DNA from: Paenibacillus koleovorans NBRC 103111
GTDB lineage: Bacteria > Bacillota > Bacilli > Paenibacillales > NBRC-103111
DNA length: 64,000 bases
Assembly (NCBI RefSeq): GCF_004000845.1
Contig: NZ_BIMA01000021.1
Location: 16,700 to 80,699 of the forward strand
Reading direction: 5' to 3'
The notes beneath the pieces were generated by a model. The model ran no database searches, had not been told where the DNA came from, and saw only the letters and a list, made by a program, of their open reading frames with translations. Position 1 is the stretch's first letter. Every line of letters starts with the position of its first letter. The position numbers were made by a program, and so were the translations under genes. Positions 25,894-34,782 of this stretch are shown here, piece after piece.

Positions 25894-27060
25894 ATGGATT
25901 TTTCCTTTTCCGGCGAAACGTTGGAGCTAAAACGACGCGTGCGGCAGTTTGTGCGGGAAGTGGCCGAGCCGTACGCAGACGAGATCGAAAAACAGGACGA
26001 GGTACCTCGACAGCTGCTCGAACAGACGATGAAGATGGGGCTGTTCGGGTTGGGCATTCCCAAGTCGTACGGCGGACTCGGGTTGAGCATGCTGGACAAA
26101 TGCGCGGTTTTGGAGGAGCTGGGCTACACAAACAACGGCTACGCGAGTATCGTCGGCTGCCATACCGGCATTGGTTCGGTCGGCATCGTGGAGCTGGGCA
26201 GCGAAGCGCAAAAACGCGCCTATTTGCCCGACATGGCGGCGGGCGAGCGGCTTGGGGCGTTTGCGCTGACCGAACCGGATGCGGGCTCGCATGCCTACAA
26301 TCTCCAGACCAAAGCGGTCAGGATCAAGGACAAGTATATTCTTAACGGCACTAAACATTTTATTACGAACGGGGCGATCGCCGACGTATTCACCGTCATG
26401 GCGGTGACCGATCCGCAGCAGGGCGTGAAGGGGATCAGCTCGTTTATCGTGGATAAACGGTTCCCCGGCTTTTCGGTCGGCCAAGTGCACGACAAGATGG
26501 GGCTGCGTGGCTCGCCCGTGGCGCAGCTGGTTTTCGAGGACTTGGAGGTACCGGCGGAAAACCTGCTCGGCCGGGAAGGGCAGGGCTATGTCAACGCGCT
26601 GAAAATATTGACGAACGGGCGGGCCGGCTTGGCGGCGCGCAACCTCGGCTCCTGTCAGAAGCTGCTAGACCTGAGCGCGGGCTATGCCTCCCGGCGGGTC
26701 CAGTTCGCCAAGCCGATCTTCGAGCAGCAAGCCGTGCAGCATATGCTGGCCGACATGGCGATGGAGATCGAGGCGCTGCGCTGGATGACGTACCGGACGG
26801 CGTGGATGACCGACCACAAGGCTAATGTCATTAAAGAAGCGGCGATGTGCAAGCTGTACGCCTCCGAAGTATTCAACCGCATCGCCGACCGGGCCTTGCA
26901 AATTCACGGCGGCATGGGCTACATGAAGGAATTCGAGATCGAGCGGTTTTACCGCGACGCGAGAATTACGCGGATCTATGAAGGCACTTCGGAAATCCAG
27001 CGGAACATTATCGCGGCGCAGCTGCGCAAGGAATACGAGCAAGAGGCGATCGTCCCCTGA
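25894..27060 (+). CDS. Acyl-CoA dehydrogenase
   Basis: A 388-aa flavoprotein of the acyl-CoA dehydrogenase family. It has FALTEPDAGSHA (FAD and substrate contact, about residues 125-136), QLVFEDLEVPAENLLG, and the C-terminal IHGGMGYMKEFEIERFYRDARITRIYEGTSEIQRNI, in which the Glu of YEGTSE is the probable catalytic base. It should introduce the alpha,beta double bond for the MaoC pair. It starts at ATG 25894 behind GGGAGG and is the last catabolic gene of the operon before a terminator. No ETF genes are in the window. Confidence 0.88.
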   Translation: MDFSFSGETLELKRRVRQFVREVAEPYADEIEKQDEVPRQLLEQTMKMGLFGLGIPKSYGGLGLSMLDKCAVLEELGYTNNGYASIVGCHTGIGSVGIVELGSEAQKRAYLPDMAAGERLGAFALTEPDAGSHAYNLQTKAVRIKDKYILNGTKHFITNGAIADVFTVMAVTDPQQGVKGISSFIVDKRFPGFSVGQVHDKMGLRGSPVAQLVFEDLEVPAENLLGREGQGYVNALKILTNGRAGLAARNLGSCQKLLDLSAGYASRRVQFAKPIFEQQAVQHMLADMAMEIEALRWMTYRTAWMTDHKANVIKEAAMCKLYASEVFNRIADRALQIHGGMGYMKEFEIERFYRDARITRIYEGTSEIQRNIIAAQLRKEYEQEAIVP

Positions 27061-27101
27061 CAAGAAGGCGGCGCCCCGCATTTCGCCCCAGCACATGGAA
27101 C

Positions 27102-27130
27102 GGCGGCGAACGGCTCGCCGCCTTTCTTCG
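27102..27130 (+). terminator. Intrinsic terminator of the acyl-CoA operon
   Basis: The stem GGCGGCGA / TCGCCGCC (27102-27122, 5-nt loop) is followed by TTTCTTC and, after a CCCC break, a run of T. It lies between the acyl-CoA dehydrogenase and IclR genes. Confidence 0.65.
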
Positions 27131-27145
27131 CCCCGTTTTTTTGAG

Positions 27146-27151
27146 TATAAT
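27146..27151 (+). promoter_or_regulatory. Candidate -10 of the IclR gene
   Basis: A perfect TATAAT lies 40 bp before the IclR start codon. No good -35 is found 17 bp upstream, so the promoter is weak or activator-dependent. Confidence 0.35.
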
Positions 27152-27190
27152 GAGGGTTGACTTAATTATTCAAATACGGGTGATAGCAAA

Positions 27191-27958
27191 ATGAGCGTGA
27201 ACGCAAACGATCCAGCATTGAAGGTGCTCCATATATTTGAAGCGTTGGCGAATGTGGACGGCGGCGGAATGGGCATGATGGAAATTTGCGAGAAAAGCGG
27301 ACTAAGCCGCAGCACGACCCATCGTCTTCTGGCCGCGCTGACGGAGTCGGGTTACGTGGTACGCGACGCCCATTCCAAAAAATACAGCCTCGGTCTCCCG
27401 ATTCTGCGCATCGCCACATCGCTGCTGAACAACATCAATTTGCGAAAGCTGCTCCATCCGTTTCTGGAGGAGCTTTCTTTGGTTACGGGCGAAACGGCGC
27501 ATTTGGCTCAACTGGACGGAGTTCATGTCGTCTATATCGATATCGTGGACAGCCCGAAGGAAATCGGCTTTTTGACTACGTTTATCGGAAAACATATGCC
27601 CTTGCACAGCACGGCGACAGGCAAGGCGATTTTGGCCCACATGCCGAAGCCGTTCCGCGAGCGGGTGTACCGCGAGGCGGGGCTGGCGAAGGTGACGGAG
27701 CATACGTTGACGGACGAAGAGCGGGTGGAGGCGGAGCTGGACAACATCCGTCGGCTCGGCTATTCGTTGGACCGGATGGAGCAGCGGGACGGAGTGAAAA
27801 GCATCGGGTCGCCGATTTTCAACCGCAAGGGAGAAGTGGTGGCCGCGATCAGCGTCGCAGGACCGGCGTTCCGCTTCGAGCCCGAGGACAAGGCTATCGT
27901 CGGCGCCTTGCAGGAAGCGGCGCTGCGGATGAACAACCACGTGCAGCGACTGCTCTAA
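27191..27958 (+). CDS. IclR-family transcriptional regulator
   Basis: A 255-aa IclR-type regulator. Residues 5-70 form the winged helix-turn-helix (ALKVLHIFEALANVDGGGMGMMEICEKSGLSRSTTHRLLAAL), and residues 85-250 form the GAF-like effector domain (GKHMPLHSTATGKAILAHMP, SIGSPIFNRKGEVVAAISVAGP). It lies after the operon terminator with its own TATAAT. It is the obvious regulator of the 18.3-27.1 kb operon, whose promoter region carries an IclR-like palindrome. Confidence 0.9.
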   Translation: MSVNANDPALKVLHIFEALANVDGGGMGMMEICEKSGLSRSTTHRLLAALTESGYVVRDAHSKKYSLGLPILRIATSLLNNINLRKLLHPFLEELSLVTGETAHLAQLDGVHVVYIDIVDSPKEIGFLTTFIGKHMPLHSTATGKAILAHMPKPFRERVYREAGLAKVTEHTLTDEERVEAELDNIRRLGYSLDRMEQRDGVKSIGSPIFNRKGEVVAAISVAGPAFRFEPEDKAIVGALQEAALRMNNHVQRLL

Positions 27959-27968
27959 GGAAAGGCAA

Positions 27969-28008
27969 AAAACTCCTGGAACTCGTTGAGGTTCCGGGAG
28001 TTTTTTTG
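27969..28008 (+). terminator. Intrinsic terminator after the IclR gene
   Basis: The stem ACTCCTGGAAC / GTTCCGGGAGT (one G-T pair, 8-nt loop) is followed by seven T. Confidence 0.85.
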
Positions 28009-28025
28009 ACCAAATAGTAAGAACC

Positions 28026-28315
28026 GCTAAGCACGAAAATTCGCGTTGCAGCAGCAGTCCAATTTTCTCACCACCTCTAAGCACGAAAATCCGCGTTGCA
28101 GCAGCAAAACCAGCACTCCCACCGCCTCTAAGCACGAAAATCCGCGTTGCAGCAGTCCAGCACTCCCGTCACCTCTAAGCACGAAAATCCGCGTTGCAAC
28201 AGCAAAACCAGCATTCCCAACGCCTCTAGGCACGAAAATCCGCGTTGCAGCAGCAAAACCAGCATTCTCGCCGCCTCTAAGCACGAAAATCCGCGTTACA
28301 GCAGTAGCCCAGCTC
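28026..28315. repeat. Six-copy tandem repeat, period about 51 bp
   Basis: A conserved core of about 30 bp, beginning CTCTAAGCACGAAAATCCGC, recurs with core starts at about 28028, 28078, 28129, 28176, 28227 and 28278 (periods 50, 51, 47, 51, 51). The 17-21 bp between cores are similar to one another (CAAAACCAGCATTCCC type). Most periods are multiples of three, so both strands stay open, but there is no ribosome binding site or start. The rest of the gene-free stretch 28009-29019 holds a simple repeat, a long palindrome and the promoter of the next gene. Confidence 0.9.
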
Positions 28316-28563
28316 ACCGACCCACTAATCTTGTTTAGGAGCTTAGGTTCAATGCAAGGCTAGTGACCGGTCAGATATCTATTAGTTGTAAAATCTAGTC
28401 TGCTTGGTGAGCAAAACAGTCAGTTGCGTTTGATGTCGAGTTTAATGGGTTCGTAAAAATACTAGCTCGGGGACAGCGTTGTTGGAGGAGAGCTGCTGTC
28501 GGGAATACGTGGGTGGGCACAATGTGCAATGTGCAAGGTGCAGGAGTAAGGAGCAGCCGGGAG

Positions 28564-28597
28564 GGCAGGAAGAGCAGGAAGAGCAGGAAGAGCAGGG
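28564..28597. repeat. Short purine-rich tandem repeat
   Basis: A 9-bp unit GGAAGAGCA is repeated three times with flanking partial copies. Just upstream (28517-28547) TGTGCAA-type steps also recur. No coding signal. Confidence 0.7.
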
Positions 28598-28622
28598 AGA
28601 GCCGGATACCAAATTTCGCAAT

Positions 28623-28766
28623 CTGAGAACCATATTTCGCATGCTGGTTCTATTTCGGCCAAACCGAGTACCTAAGTATCCAGAACGCGAAGCTAGCTTC
28701 GCGTTTGGAGTACATAGATACTCCGATCGTCATTCTCAGAGTAAATGAAGGAAATTTGGTTCTCAG
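28623..28766. repeat. 144-bp imperfect palindrome with a perfect 22-bp core
   Basis: A perfect 22-bp palindrome (28684-28705, half-site AACGCGAAGCT) is centred at 28694.5. The arms 28666-28694 and 28695-28723 match at 23 of 29 positions. The outer arms CTGAGAACCA (28623-28632) and TGGTTCTCAG (28757-28766) share exactly the same centre. The RNA or single strand would form one long hairpin with an internal loop. It may be a small palindromic mobile element remnant. Confidence 0.75.
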
Positions 28767-28871
28767 CCTGTTTACTTTTGTACTCAGTATCCCACCGTCG
28801 ACCACCACCAACTGAACGCCAACGCCAAGGACCGTCCGCAGGACAGTTTTTAATTCCGCGATCGCATTGTT

Positions 28872-28963
28872 CAATTATCATTGCCGCTCATTTTCATGAT
28901 CATTACATGTATGCCCGAGTGCACCAACTGATAATTGCGTGCAAAAGCCGCCCGATCTTACAG
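28872..28963 (+). promoter_or_regulatory. Promoter and operator region of the first solute-binding protein gene
   Basis: TTGCGT (28935-28940) and TTACAG (28958-28963) are spaced 17 bp and fit a sigma-A promoter. Upstream, CAATTATCA (28872-28880) and TGATAATTG (28929-28937) form a 9-bp inverted repeat that reaches into the -35. The whole block is echoed upstream of the second solute-binding protein gene (38929-38997), which argues for shared control, perhaps by the AraC-type protein encoded at 36.6 kb. Confidence 0.55.
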
Positions 28964-29019
28964 TGGAGTCAGAAACATGAAAGCGGTAACAAAAAACAAA
29001 ATTCGAAGGGGTTGGGAAC

Positions 29020-30588
29020 ATGAAAAAACTAAAAGCAAAACAGCTTGTCCCATGCATTACCGTCGTTCTGTTATCCGCAAGCTTGCTCGCGGCGTGCGGG
29101 AAAGATGCCCAAGAATCGTCCGACGCCACCTCCACCGGTCCGAAAGATCTCAGCATCCTGTTGTCGCACAATCTCGGTCCCTATGCGATGCAGTACAAGG
29201 GAGACGACGACGTGTACACCCAGGCGCTGTCGAAGCTGTCGGGCTACAATTTGCACTATATCTTCCTCGGCCACAATCAGGAGTACGTTCAACAGCTGAC
29301 CGTTCGTTTCGCCTCGAAGGATTTGGCCGACATGGTAGAAACCGACGACGCGCTCAATTCCGTGATCCATCCCGGAGCGGTAGAGCAGGGCATCTTTCAT
29401 CAATTGAACAATTTGCTGGATAAGTACGGCCCGGATATTAAGAAAAATATTCCGCAGGCGGTTTGGGACAGCCCGCGCATCAGCAAGGACGGCAAAATAT
29501 ACGGCATTCCTTCGCTGTCCGGCGCTCCGGCGAACCGGGTCGTCTACATGCGCCAGGACTGGCTGGATAAGTTGAACATGCCGCAGCCGAAAACGGTCGA
29601 CGATTACCTGAAATTTTTCGAGGCCGTCAAAGTGCAGGACATGAACGGCAATGGCGATCCGAACGACGAATACGGCTTTTACGTGCGGGAAAATCTCGAC
29701 TACAGCGAGATGTTCTTCAAGGAGTTCGGCGCGCATCCGAAGGAATGGATGTATCGCGACGGCAAGCTGCAGGCGGGCTTGATTCAGCCGGAAATGAAGG
29801 ACGCGTTGAAATTTTGGAAAATGCTGTACGACAAAGGCTATATCAACCCGAATCTGTTCACGAACAAGTCGTCTGACTGGCGTGCGGGGATCAAGCAAGG
29901 GAAAGCAGGCATATGGCTGCACGATGTACAGAACTACCAGCAGGACTGGGCGCCGGAGCTGTTCGTCAATGAGAAAAACGTCAAAATTTCGCTGCTCGAA
30001 GGCCCACAAGGACCGAAGGGCAAAGGGCTGACGCTGGAGGGCGACCGGATCAAGGACGTGTGGGTCATCCCAACATCGAACAAAAATCCGGAGGAAGTGA
30101 TCAAATATTTGAACTGGGCGTGGTCGAGCCCGGAAGCCGACAAGTTCTTCGCGTATGGTATCGAAGGTCGGAACTACACGGTAGGCACCGACGGCAAAAT
30201 CGTGTTCGACGCCAAGAGCCAAGCCAATACGGAAATCGGCCAAGTGCGGCTGACGATCAATCCGCGTCAAGAGGGACGGCTGTCGCCGCTCGTCCTGGCG
30301 ATCGATCCGAACGCCAACTTGCTCAAAGCAGGGCTGCAGGCCGCTCAAAACTCGATCTATAAAAATGACGGCCTGTACATGCCGAATCTGGATGCGCTGA
30401 AGACGCATCCGGAGCTGGGCAGCGGCGCCGGCACGCTATTCCTCGACATGTTTGCGAAAGTCGTTACCGGCAAGGCGGAGCTGGATGCGACCTTCGATCA
30501 ATTCGTCAAAGATTGGAAGGCTCGCGGAGGAGATGCGGCGATCGCCGAAGCGACCAAATGGTATAAGGCGTTCCATCATATTCAATAA
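29020..30588 (+). CDS. ABC transporter substrate-binding lipoprotein (LplA/YtcQ type)
   Basis: A 522-aa extracellular solute-binding protein. It has a lipoprotein signal with lipobox LLAAC (Cys about residue 27) followed by a Ser/Thr-rich linker, then a large family 1 binding fold. It is followed directly by LplB- and LplC-type permease genes, so it captures a saccharide outside the membrane. As usual for this group, the ATPase is missing and a shared MsmX-type ATPase encoded elsewhere must serve. It is a close paralogue of the protein encoded at 39.1-40.6 kb, matching over almost its full length. It starts at ATG 29020. Confidence 0.9.
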   Translation: MKKLKAKQLVPCITVVLLSASLLAACGKDAQESSDATSTGPKDLSILLSHNLGPYAMQYKGDDDVYTQALSKLSGYNLHYIFLGHNQEYVQQLTVRFASKDLADMVETDDALNSVIHPGAVEQGIFHQLNNLLDKYGPDIKKNIPQAVWDSPRISKDGKIYGIPSLSGAPANRVVYMRQDWLDKLNMPQPKTVDDYLKFFEAVKVQDMNGNGDPNDEYGFYVRENLDYSEMFFKEFGAHPKEWMYRDGKLQAGLIQPEMKDALKFWKMLYDKGYINPNLFTNKSSDWRAGIKQGKAGIWLHDVQNYQQDWAPELFVNEKNVKISLLEGPQGPKGKGLTLEGDRIKDVWVIPTSNKNPEEVIKYLNWAWSSPEADKFFAYGIEGRNYTVGTDGKIVFDAKSQANTEIGQVRLTINPRQEGRLSPLVLAIDPNANLLKAGLQAAQNSIYKNDGLYMPNLDALKTHPELGSGAGTLFLDMFAKVVTGKAELDATFDQFVKDWKARGGDAAIAEATKWYKAFHHIQ

Positions 30589-30621
30589 CAGCTTGGACCG
30601 GACTTTTAAGGAGTGGTGACC

Positions 30622-31524
30622 ATGACCCGAGCATTGAAGCAGAAAGACGCGGTCGTCCTGATGCTGATCGCCTTACCCGGCATTATGCACTTTTTGATCT
30701 TCAAATATATTCCGATTCTCGGCAACGTCATCGCTTTTCAAGATTACAACATTTTTCAAGGCATTACGCGGAGCCCCTGGGTGGGGTTCCGCAATTTCAC
30801 GGACATGTTTACGTATGCTGAGTTTTACCGAATTTTACGCAACACGATTTTGCTAAGCCTGTATTCGATTCTGATCGGGTTCCCCGCTCCGCTGGCGCTG
30901 GCGCTGCTGCTGAATGAAATGCGGCGAATGTGGCTGAAGCGGTCGGTGCAGACGCTGCTCTATTTGCCGCATTTTCTATCCTGGGTGATCGTCGGCGGCA
31001 TTTTTATCAACCTGCTGGCGATGGACGGATTTTTAAACACGATTTTAAAGCAATTCGGCCGGGATCGGCCTATCGATTTCATTACGCAGCCCGAATCGTT
31101 CCGGTTCATTCTAGTGCTGATCGGAGTTTGGAAGGAAGTCGGCTGGGGCATGATCATTTACCTCGCGGCCCTGGCCGGGATCAATCCGAACCTGTACGAG
31201 GCGGCGATGGTCGACGGGGCCGGCCGCTGGCGGCAAATGTGGTACATTACGCTGCCATCGCTTATGCCCGCCATTGTCGTACTGTTCTTGCTGCGCATCG
31301 GCAACGTGCTGGACGCCAACGTAGAGCAGGTGCTCATCTTCATCAACCCGCTCGTCCGCGATGTCGGGGAAGTCATCGATACGTACGTTTTCCGCGTCGG
31401 CCTGCTGGGGGCGAAATACAGCTATACGACGGCGATCGGCATTTTCAAATCAATTGTCGGTCTGGGCTTGATCATGGGGCTGAACTACCTCAGTAAAAAA
31501 ACGACCGGGGAAAGCATCTATTAG
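30622..31524 (+). CDS. Sugar ABC transporter permease (LplB type)
   Basis: A 300-aa integral membrane protein with six predicted membrane segments. The EAA loop is visible as YEAAMVDGAGRWRQMWYITLPSLMP (about residues 193-217), the ATPase contact of MalF/LplB-type permeases. ATG 30622 has AAGGAG with 8-nt spacing and is preferred over the GTG codons at 30613 and 30616. It forms the heterodimeric channel with the next gene product. Confidence 0.9.
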   Translation: MTRALKQKDAVVLMLIALPGIMHFLIFKYIPILGNVIAFQDYNIFQGITRSPWVGFRNFTDMFTYAEFYRILRNTILLSLYSILIGFPAPLALALLLNEMRRMWLKRSVQTLLYLPHFLSWVIVGGIFINLLAMDGFLNTILKQFGRDRPIDFITQPESFRFILVLIGVWKEVGWGMIIYLAALAGINPNLYEAAMVDGAGRWRQMWYITLPSLMPAIVVLFLLRIGNVLDANVEQVLIFINPLVRDVGEVIDTYVFRVGLLGAKYSYTTAIGIFKSIVGLGLIMGLNYLSKKTTGESIY

Positions 31525-31541
31525 GACAGGAGGTGATTCGT

Positions 31542-32414
31542 CTGCAAAATTATAGATCCGGACGAACGTTTCAGTTTTTCAACAATGCGCTGATGATCAT
31601 TCTCAGCTTGTCCATGCTGTCACCGCTCATTCACTTGACCGCCGTTTCGTTCAGTTCTCCCAAATTCGTAGGCGCGAAGCAGGTATACTTTTGGCCGAAG
31701 GGCTTCAACATCGAGGTGTACAAAACGATTGTGTCGACCCATTCCATCTGGAAATCGCTGGGCGTCAGCGTTTATATTACGGTGTTCGGTACGCTCATTG
31801 CACTTGTGTTCGTTTCTTCCATCGCTTTTGCTTTATCCAGGCCCAATATGCCATACAAAAAGCTGATTTTGAAAGGTATAATCGTCACGCTTGTATTTTC
31901 GCTGCCGCTTATTCCGAGCTACCTTGTCGTACGGGCGCTCAGCATGGACAACACGTTATGGGCGCTTATGATGCCAGGGGCGCTGTCGGCATTTAATGTC
32001 ATTATTATGAAAACCTTTTTTCAGGGCATCTCCAGCGAGATTTTCGACGCGGCCAAAATAGACGGATGCGGAGAGCTGCGCATTTACGGGCGGATCGTCA
32101 TTCCGCTGTCCACCCCGGTTATTGCGACGATTGCCTTATTCCACGCGGTCGGTCAGTGGAATTCGTACTTCAGCGCGTTGATCTACATTCACGAACGCTC
32201 GCTAATGCCGATCCAGGTGCTGCTGCGCAGCCTGGTTATCGAGGACAACCTGATCTCGATGTCGCCGACCGGGGTCGATCTGGCCGTCCCATCGACGCCG
32301 GAAATGCTCAAGGCCGGCATCATCCTGTTCGGCACGCTGCCGATCCTGATCGTGTATCCGTTTTTGCAGAAGTTTTTCGTCAAAGGCGCGATGCTCGGCT
32401 CGCTGAAGGAATAG
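31542..32414 (+). CDS. Sugar ABC transporter permease (LplC type), CTG start
   Basis: A 290-aa permease with six predicted membrane segments and the EAA loop FDAAKIDGCGELRIYGRIVIPLSTP. A near-perfect Shine-Dalgarno AGGAGGTGAT (31528-31537) is placed 8 nt (from AGGAGG) before CTG 31542. The in-frame GTG 31533 lies inside that Shine-Dalgarno, and no ATG occurs before the first membrane segment. CTG is therefore the best start. It partners the LplB-type permease. Confidence 0.85.
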   Translation: MQNYRSGRTFQFFNNALMIILSLSMLSPLIHLTAVSFSSPKFVGAKQVYFWPKGFNIEVYKTIVSTHSIWKSLGVSVYITVFGTLIALVFVSSIAFALSRPNMPYKKLILKGIIVTLVFSLPLIPSYLVVRALSMDNTLWALMMPGALSAFNVIIMKTFFQGISSEIFDAAKIDGCGELRIYGRIVIPLSTPVIATIALFHAVGQWNSYFSALIYIHERSLMPIQVLLRSLVIEDNLISMSPTGVDLAVPSTPEMLKAGIILFGTLPILIVYPFLQKFFVKGAMLGSLKE

Positions 32415-32444
32415 TCTCATACTAAAATAAGGAAGGTGTTCAAG

Positions 32445-33782
32445 TTGACTGCTACTACTACGAATAAACTAGCCTTGTTCGGGGGACCGAAAGCCATTAC
32501 GCTCGATCCGGGCGACTTGTTTACATGGCCGATTATTACCGAGGAAGACGAGGCAGCCGCGCTGGACGTGCTGCGCCGAGGCGCCATGTCCGACAGCGAC
32601 GTGACGATGAAGTTCGAGGACGACTTCCGGGCTTGGCTCGGCGTCAAACACGCGCTTGGCTTCAACAACGGAACGTCGGCGCTGCAGGCGGCCATGTTCG
32701 GCTGCGGCGTCGGCTCGGGCGACGAAATCATTTGCCCGAGCATCACCTATTGGGCTTCGGGCTTGCCTTCGTTCTCGCTCGGCGCCACCGTGGTGTTTGC
32801 CGATATCGACCCGGAGACGCTGTGCATCAATCCGAACGATATCGAGCACCGGATCGGCCCGAACACGAAAGCGATCGTAGTCGTGCATTATTACGGCTAT
32901 CCGGCCGACATGGACCCGATTATGGAAATTGCCCGCAAACACAACCTGAAGGTGATCGAGGACGTTTCCCACGCTCAGGGCGGCATCTACAAGGGACGCA
33001 AGCTCGGCACGATCGGCGACGTCGGCGCTATGTCGATGATGAGCGGCAAGGCGCTGGCAATCGGCGAAGGCGGCATGCTGGTTACGAACGACCTTGACAT
33101 TTACGAGCGGGCGCTGACGCTTGGCCATTACGAGCGGTTCAAGGCCAGCATCCATAGCGATAAGCTGAAGCCATACGCCGGTCTGCCGCTGGGGGGCTAC
33201 AAATACCGGATGCACCAGGTGAGCGCAGCGGTCGGACGCGTGCAGCTGCGTCATTACGAGGAGCGGAACGCGGAGATCGCCCGCGCGATGAACTACTTCT
33301 GGGATTTACTCGAAAGCGTGCCTGGGTTGCGCGGCCACCGGACCGATCCGAAAACCGGCAGCTTCAATGGCGGCTGGTACAGCGCTCGCGGTCTATATTC
33401 GCCGGAAGAGCTCGGCGGATTATCCGTCACGCGTTTCTGTGAAGCGGTCCGGGCCGAAGGGTTCGCGGCCAGCCCGGGGGTCAACCGTCCGTTGCACCAG
33501 CATCCGCTGTTCAAGGATGCCGACGTGTATGCCCAGGGCAAGCCGACGCGGATTGCCGAAGCGGGGCGCGACGTGAGAGCGCTCGACGACGATCTGCCGG
33601 TGAGCGAGGGGATCGCCACCCGCGTGTTTACCGTTCCTTGGTTCAAGCATTACCGTCCGGACGTCATCGAGGAATACGCGAACGCCTTCCGGAAGACTGC
33701 TGAGAATTACCTCGAGCTGCTGCCGGGCGATCCGGGCAACCCCGCCGTGTTCGGCGGTTGGAGCACGTTTATTCATAAATAA
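32445..33782 (+). CDS. DegT/DnrJ/EryC1/StrS-family PLP aminotransferase
   Basis: A 445-aa PLP enzyme of the sugar aminotransferase family. The PLP Lys is in MSGKALAIGEGG, with NNGTSALQAAMFGCGVGSGDE (phosphate binding) and VIEDVSHAQG. It should aminate or, in a catabolic cluster, deaminate a keto sugar or aminocyclitol. TTG 32445 has GGAAGG 8 nt upstream; the upstream GTG is too close to that site. It directly follows the sugar transporter genes, and a paralogous DegT gene at 57.9 kb overlaps a ceramidase-like gene. Confidence 0.85.
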   Translation: MTATTTNKLALFGGPKAITLDPGDLFTWPIITEEDEAAALDVLRRGAMSDSDVTMKFEDDFRAWLGVKHALGFNNGTSALQAAMFGCGVGSGDEIICPSITYWASGLPSFSLGATVVFADIDPETLCINPNDIEHRIGPNTKAIVVVHYYGYPADMDPIMEIARKHNLKVIEDVSHAQGGIYKGRKLGTIGDVGAMSMMSGKALAIGEGGMLVTNDLDIYERALTLGHYERFKASIHSDKLKPYAGLPLGGYKYRMHQVSAAVGRVQLRHYEERNAEIARAMNYFWDLLESVPGLRGHRTDPKTGSFNGGWYSARGLYSPEELGGLSVTRFCEAVRAEGFAASPGVNRPLHQHPLFKDADVYAQGKPTRIAEAGRDVRALDDDLPVSEGIATRVFTVPWFKHYRPDVIEEYANAFRKTAENYLELLPGDPGNPAVFGGWSTFIHK

Positions 33783-33822
33783 TGGATTTTTTTCGCCATT
33801 AATCATAAGGAGACGTCTCGCC

Positions 33823-34731
33823 ATGACAACGAAAAAGCTGAAGCTCGGCATGATCGGCCTCGACACCTCGCACTGCACCGCGTTCGCCAAGCTGCTGAAC
33901 GACTCGGCCAACGAGTACCACGTGCCCGGGGGCACCGTTATGTACGGCTACCCGGGAGGTTCGCCCGATTTCGATATGAGCCATACGCGCGTGGAGGGCT
34001 TTACCGCTACCCTGCGCGACGAATACGGCATTGCGATGCTCGGTTCGCCCGAAGAAGTGGCCGAACGGTCGGATGCGATATTGCTGACTTCGGTGGACGG
34101 GCGCGTTCACCTCGAACAGTTTCGCAAAATCGTAGGTTACGGCAAGCCGATATTCATCGACAAGCCGTTTGCGTTAACGACAGCGGAAGCTTCGGCTATG
34201 GTACAATCGGCTCAAGAGCATGGCGTCCCGATCATGAGCGCGTCCTCGGCGCGGTTCGGCCAGGAGCTGCTGGATGTGCTGGAGGCGGAAGCGAAGGACG
34301 ACATTATCGGCGCCGACTGTTACGGACCGATGGAGCTGAAGCCGACGCAGCCGGGGCTGTATTGGTACGGCATCCATTCGGCGGAAATGCTGTACCGCAT
34401 CCTGGGAAGAGGCTGCGTGCAGGTGACGGCCGTGACGAACGACCAATACGAGCTGGTCGTCGGCGTTTGGAAGGATGGCCGGGTCGGCACGATTCGCGGC
34501 AACCGTCGCGGCAATAAAACATTCGGCGGGCTCATTCACGGTATCAAGGAATCGGTATTCGTCAATACGAGCAAACATCCGAAGCCGAAATATGCCAGCC
34601 TGCTGGAGGCGGTCATGTCGATGTTTCAAACCGGGCAGCCGCCTATCGATCCGCAGGAAACGATCGAAATAATTCGTTTTCTCGAAGCGGCCAACGAGAG
34701 CCGGGCTACCGGCGCAACCGTTCGGCTGTAG
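33823..34731 (+). CDS. Gfo/Idh/MocA-family oxidoreductase with atypical nucleotide motif
   Basis: A 302-aa protein with the Gfo/Idh/MocA fold landmarks IDKPFALTTAEASAMV (about residues 110-125, the Lys-Pro motif) and a C-terminal alpha/beta domain. The usual GxGxxG at the N-terminus is replaced by GMIGLDTSHCTAF, so NAD(P) binding is uncertain or altered. It starts at ATG 33823 behind AAGGAG. It probably acts on the sugar handled by this cluster; substrate unknown. Confidence 0.75.
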   Translation: MTTKKLKLGMIGLDTSHCTAFAKLLNDSANEYHVPGGTVMYGYPGGSPDFDMSHTRVEGFTATLRDEYGIAMLGSPEEVAERSDAILLTSVDGRVHLEQFRKIVGYGKPIFIDKPFALTTAEASAMVQSAQEHGVPIMSASSARFGQELLDVLEAEAKDDIIGADCYGPMELKPTQPGLYWYGIHSAEMLYRILGRGCVQVTAVTNDQYELVVGVWKDGRVGTIRGNRRGNKTFGGLIHGIKESVFVNTSKHPKPKYASLLEAVMSMFQTGQPPIDPQETIEIIRFLEAANESRATGATVRL

Positions 34732-34782
34732 GATTCGGCCAATCGGTGCGGCTCGGCAACAATCCGAAGGAGTGAAGCTTTC

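Noticed and set aside
28026..28315. CRISPR array
   Set aside because: The intervals between cores are only 17-21 bp and similar to each other, cores vary, and no cas genes are in the window.
28027..28363. Open frames on both strands through the tandem repeat
   Set aside because: They arise because the 51-bp period is a multiple of three; no start signals and no plausible protein.
28364..28373. TGACCGGTCA palindrome as an operator
   Set aside because: A lone 10-bp palindrome with no promoter or gene next to it is not enough.
28442..28662. Short frames with Pro-Ala-Leu repeats
   Set aside because: Produced by the simple GGAAGAGCA repeat; no start signals.
29071..30408. 445-codon open frame opposite the solute-binding protein gene
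   Set aside because: Antisense shadow of a clear lipoprotein gene in GC-rich sequence; no ribosome binding site and no recognisable motifs.
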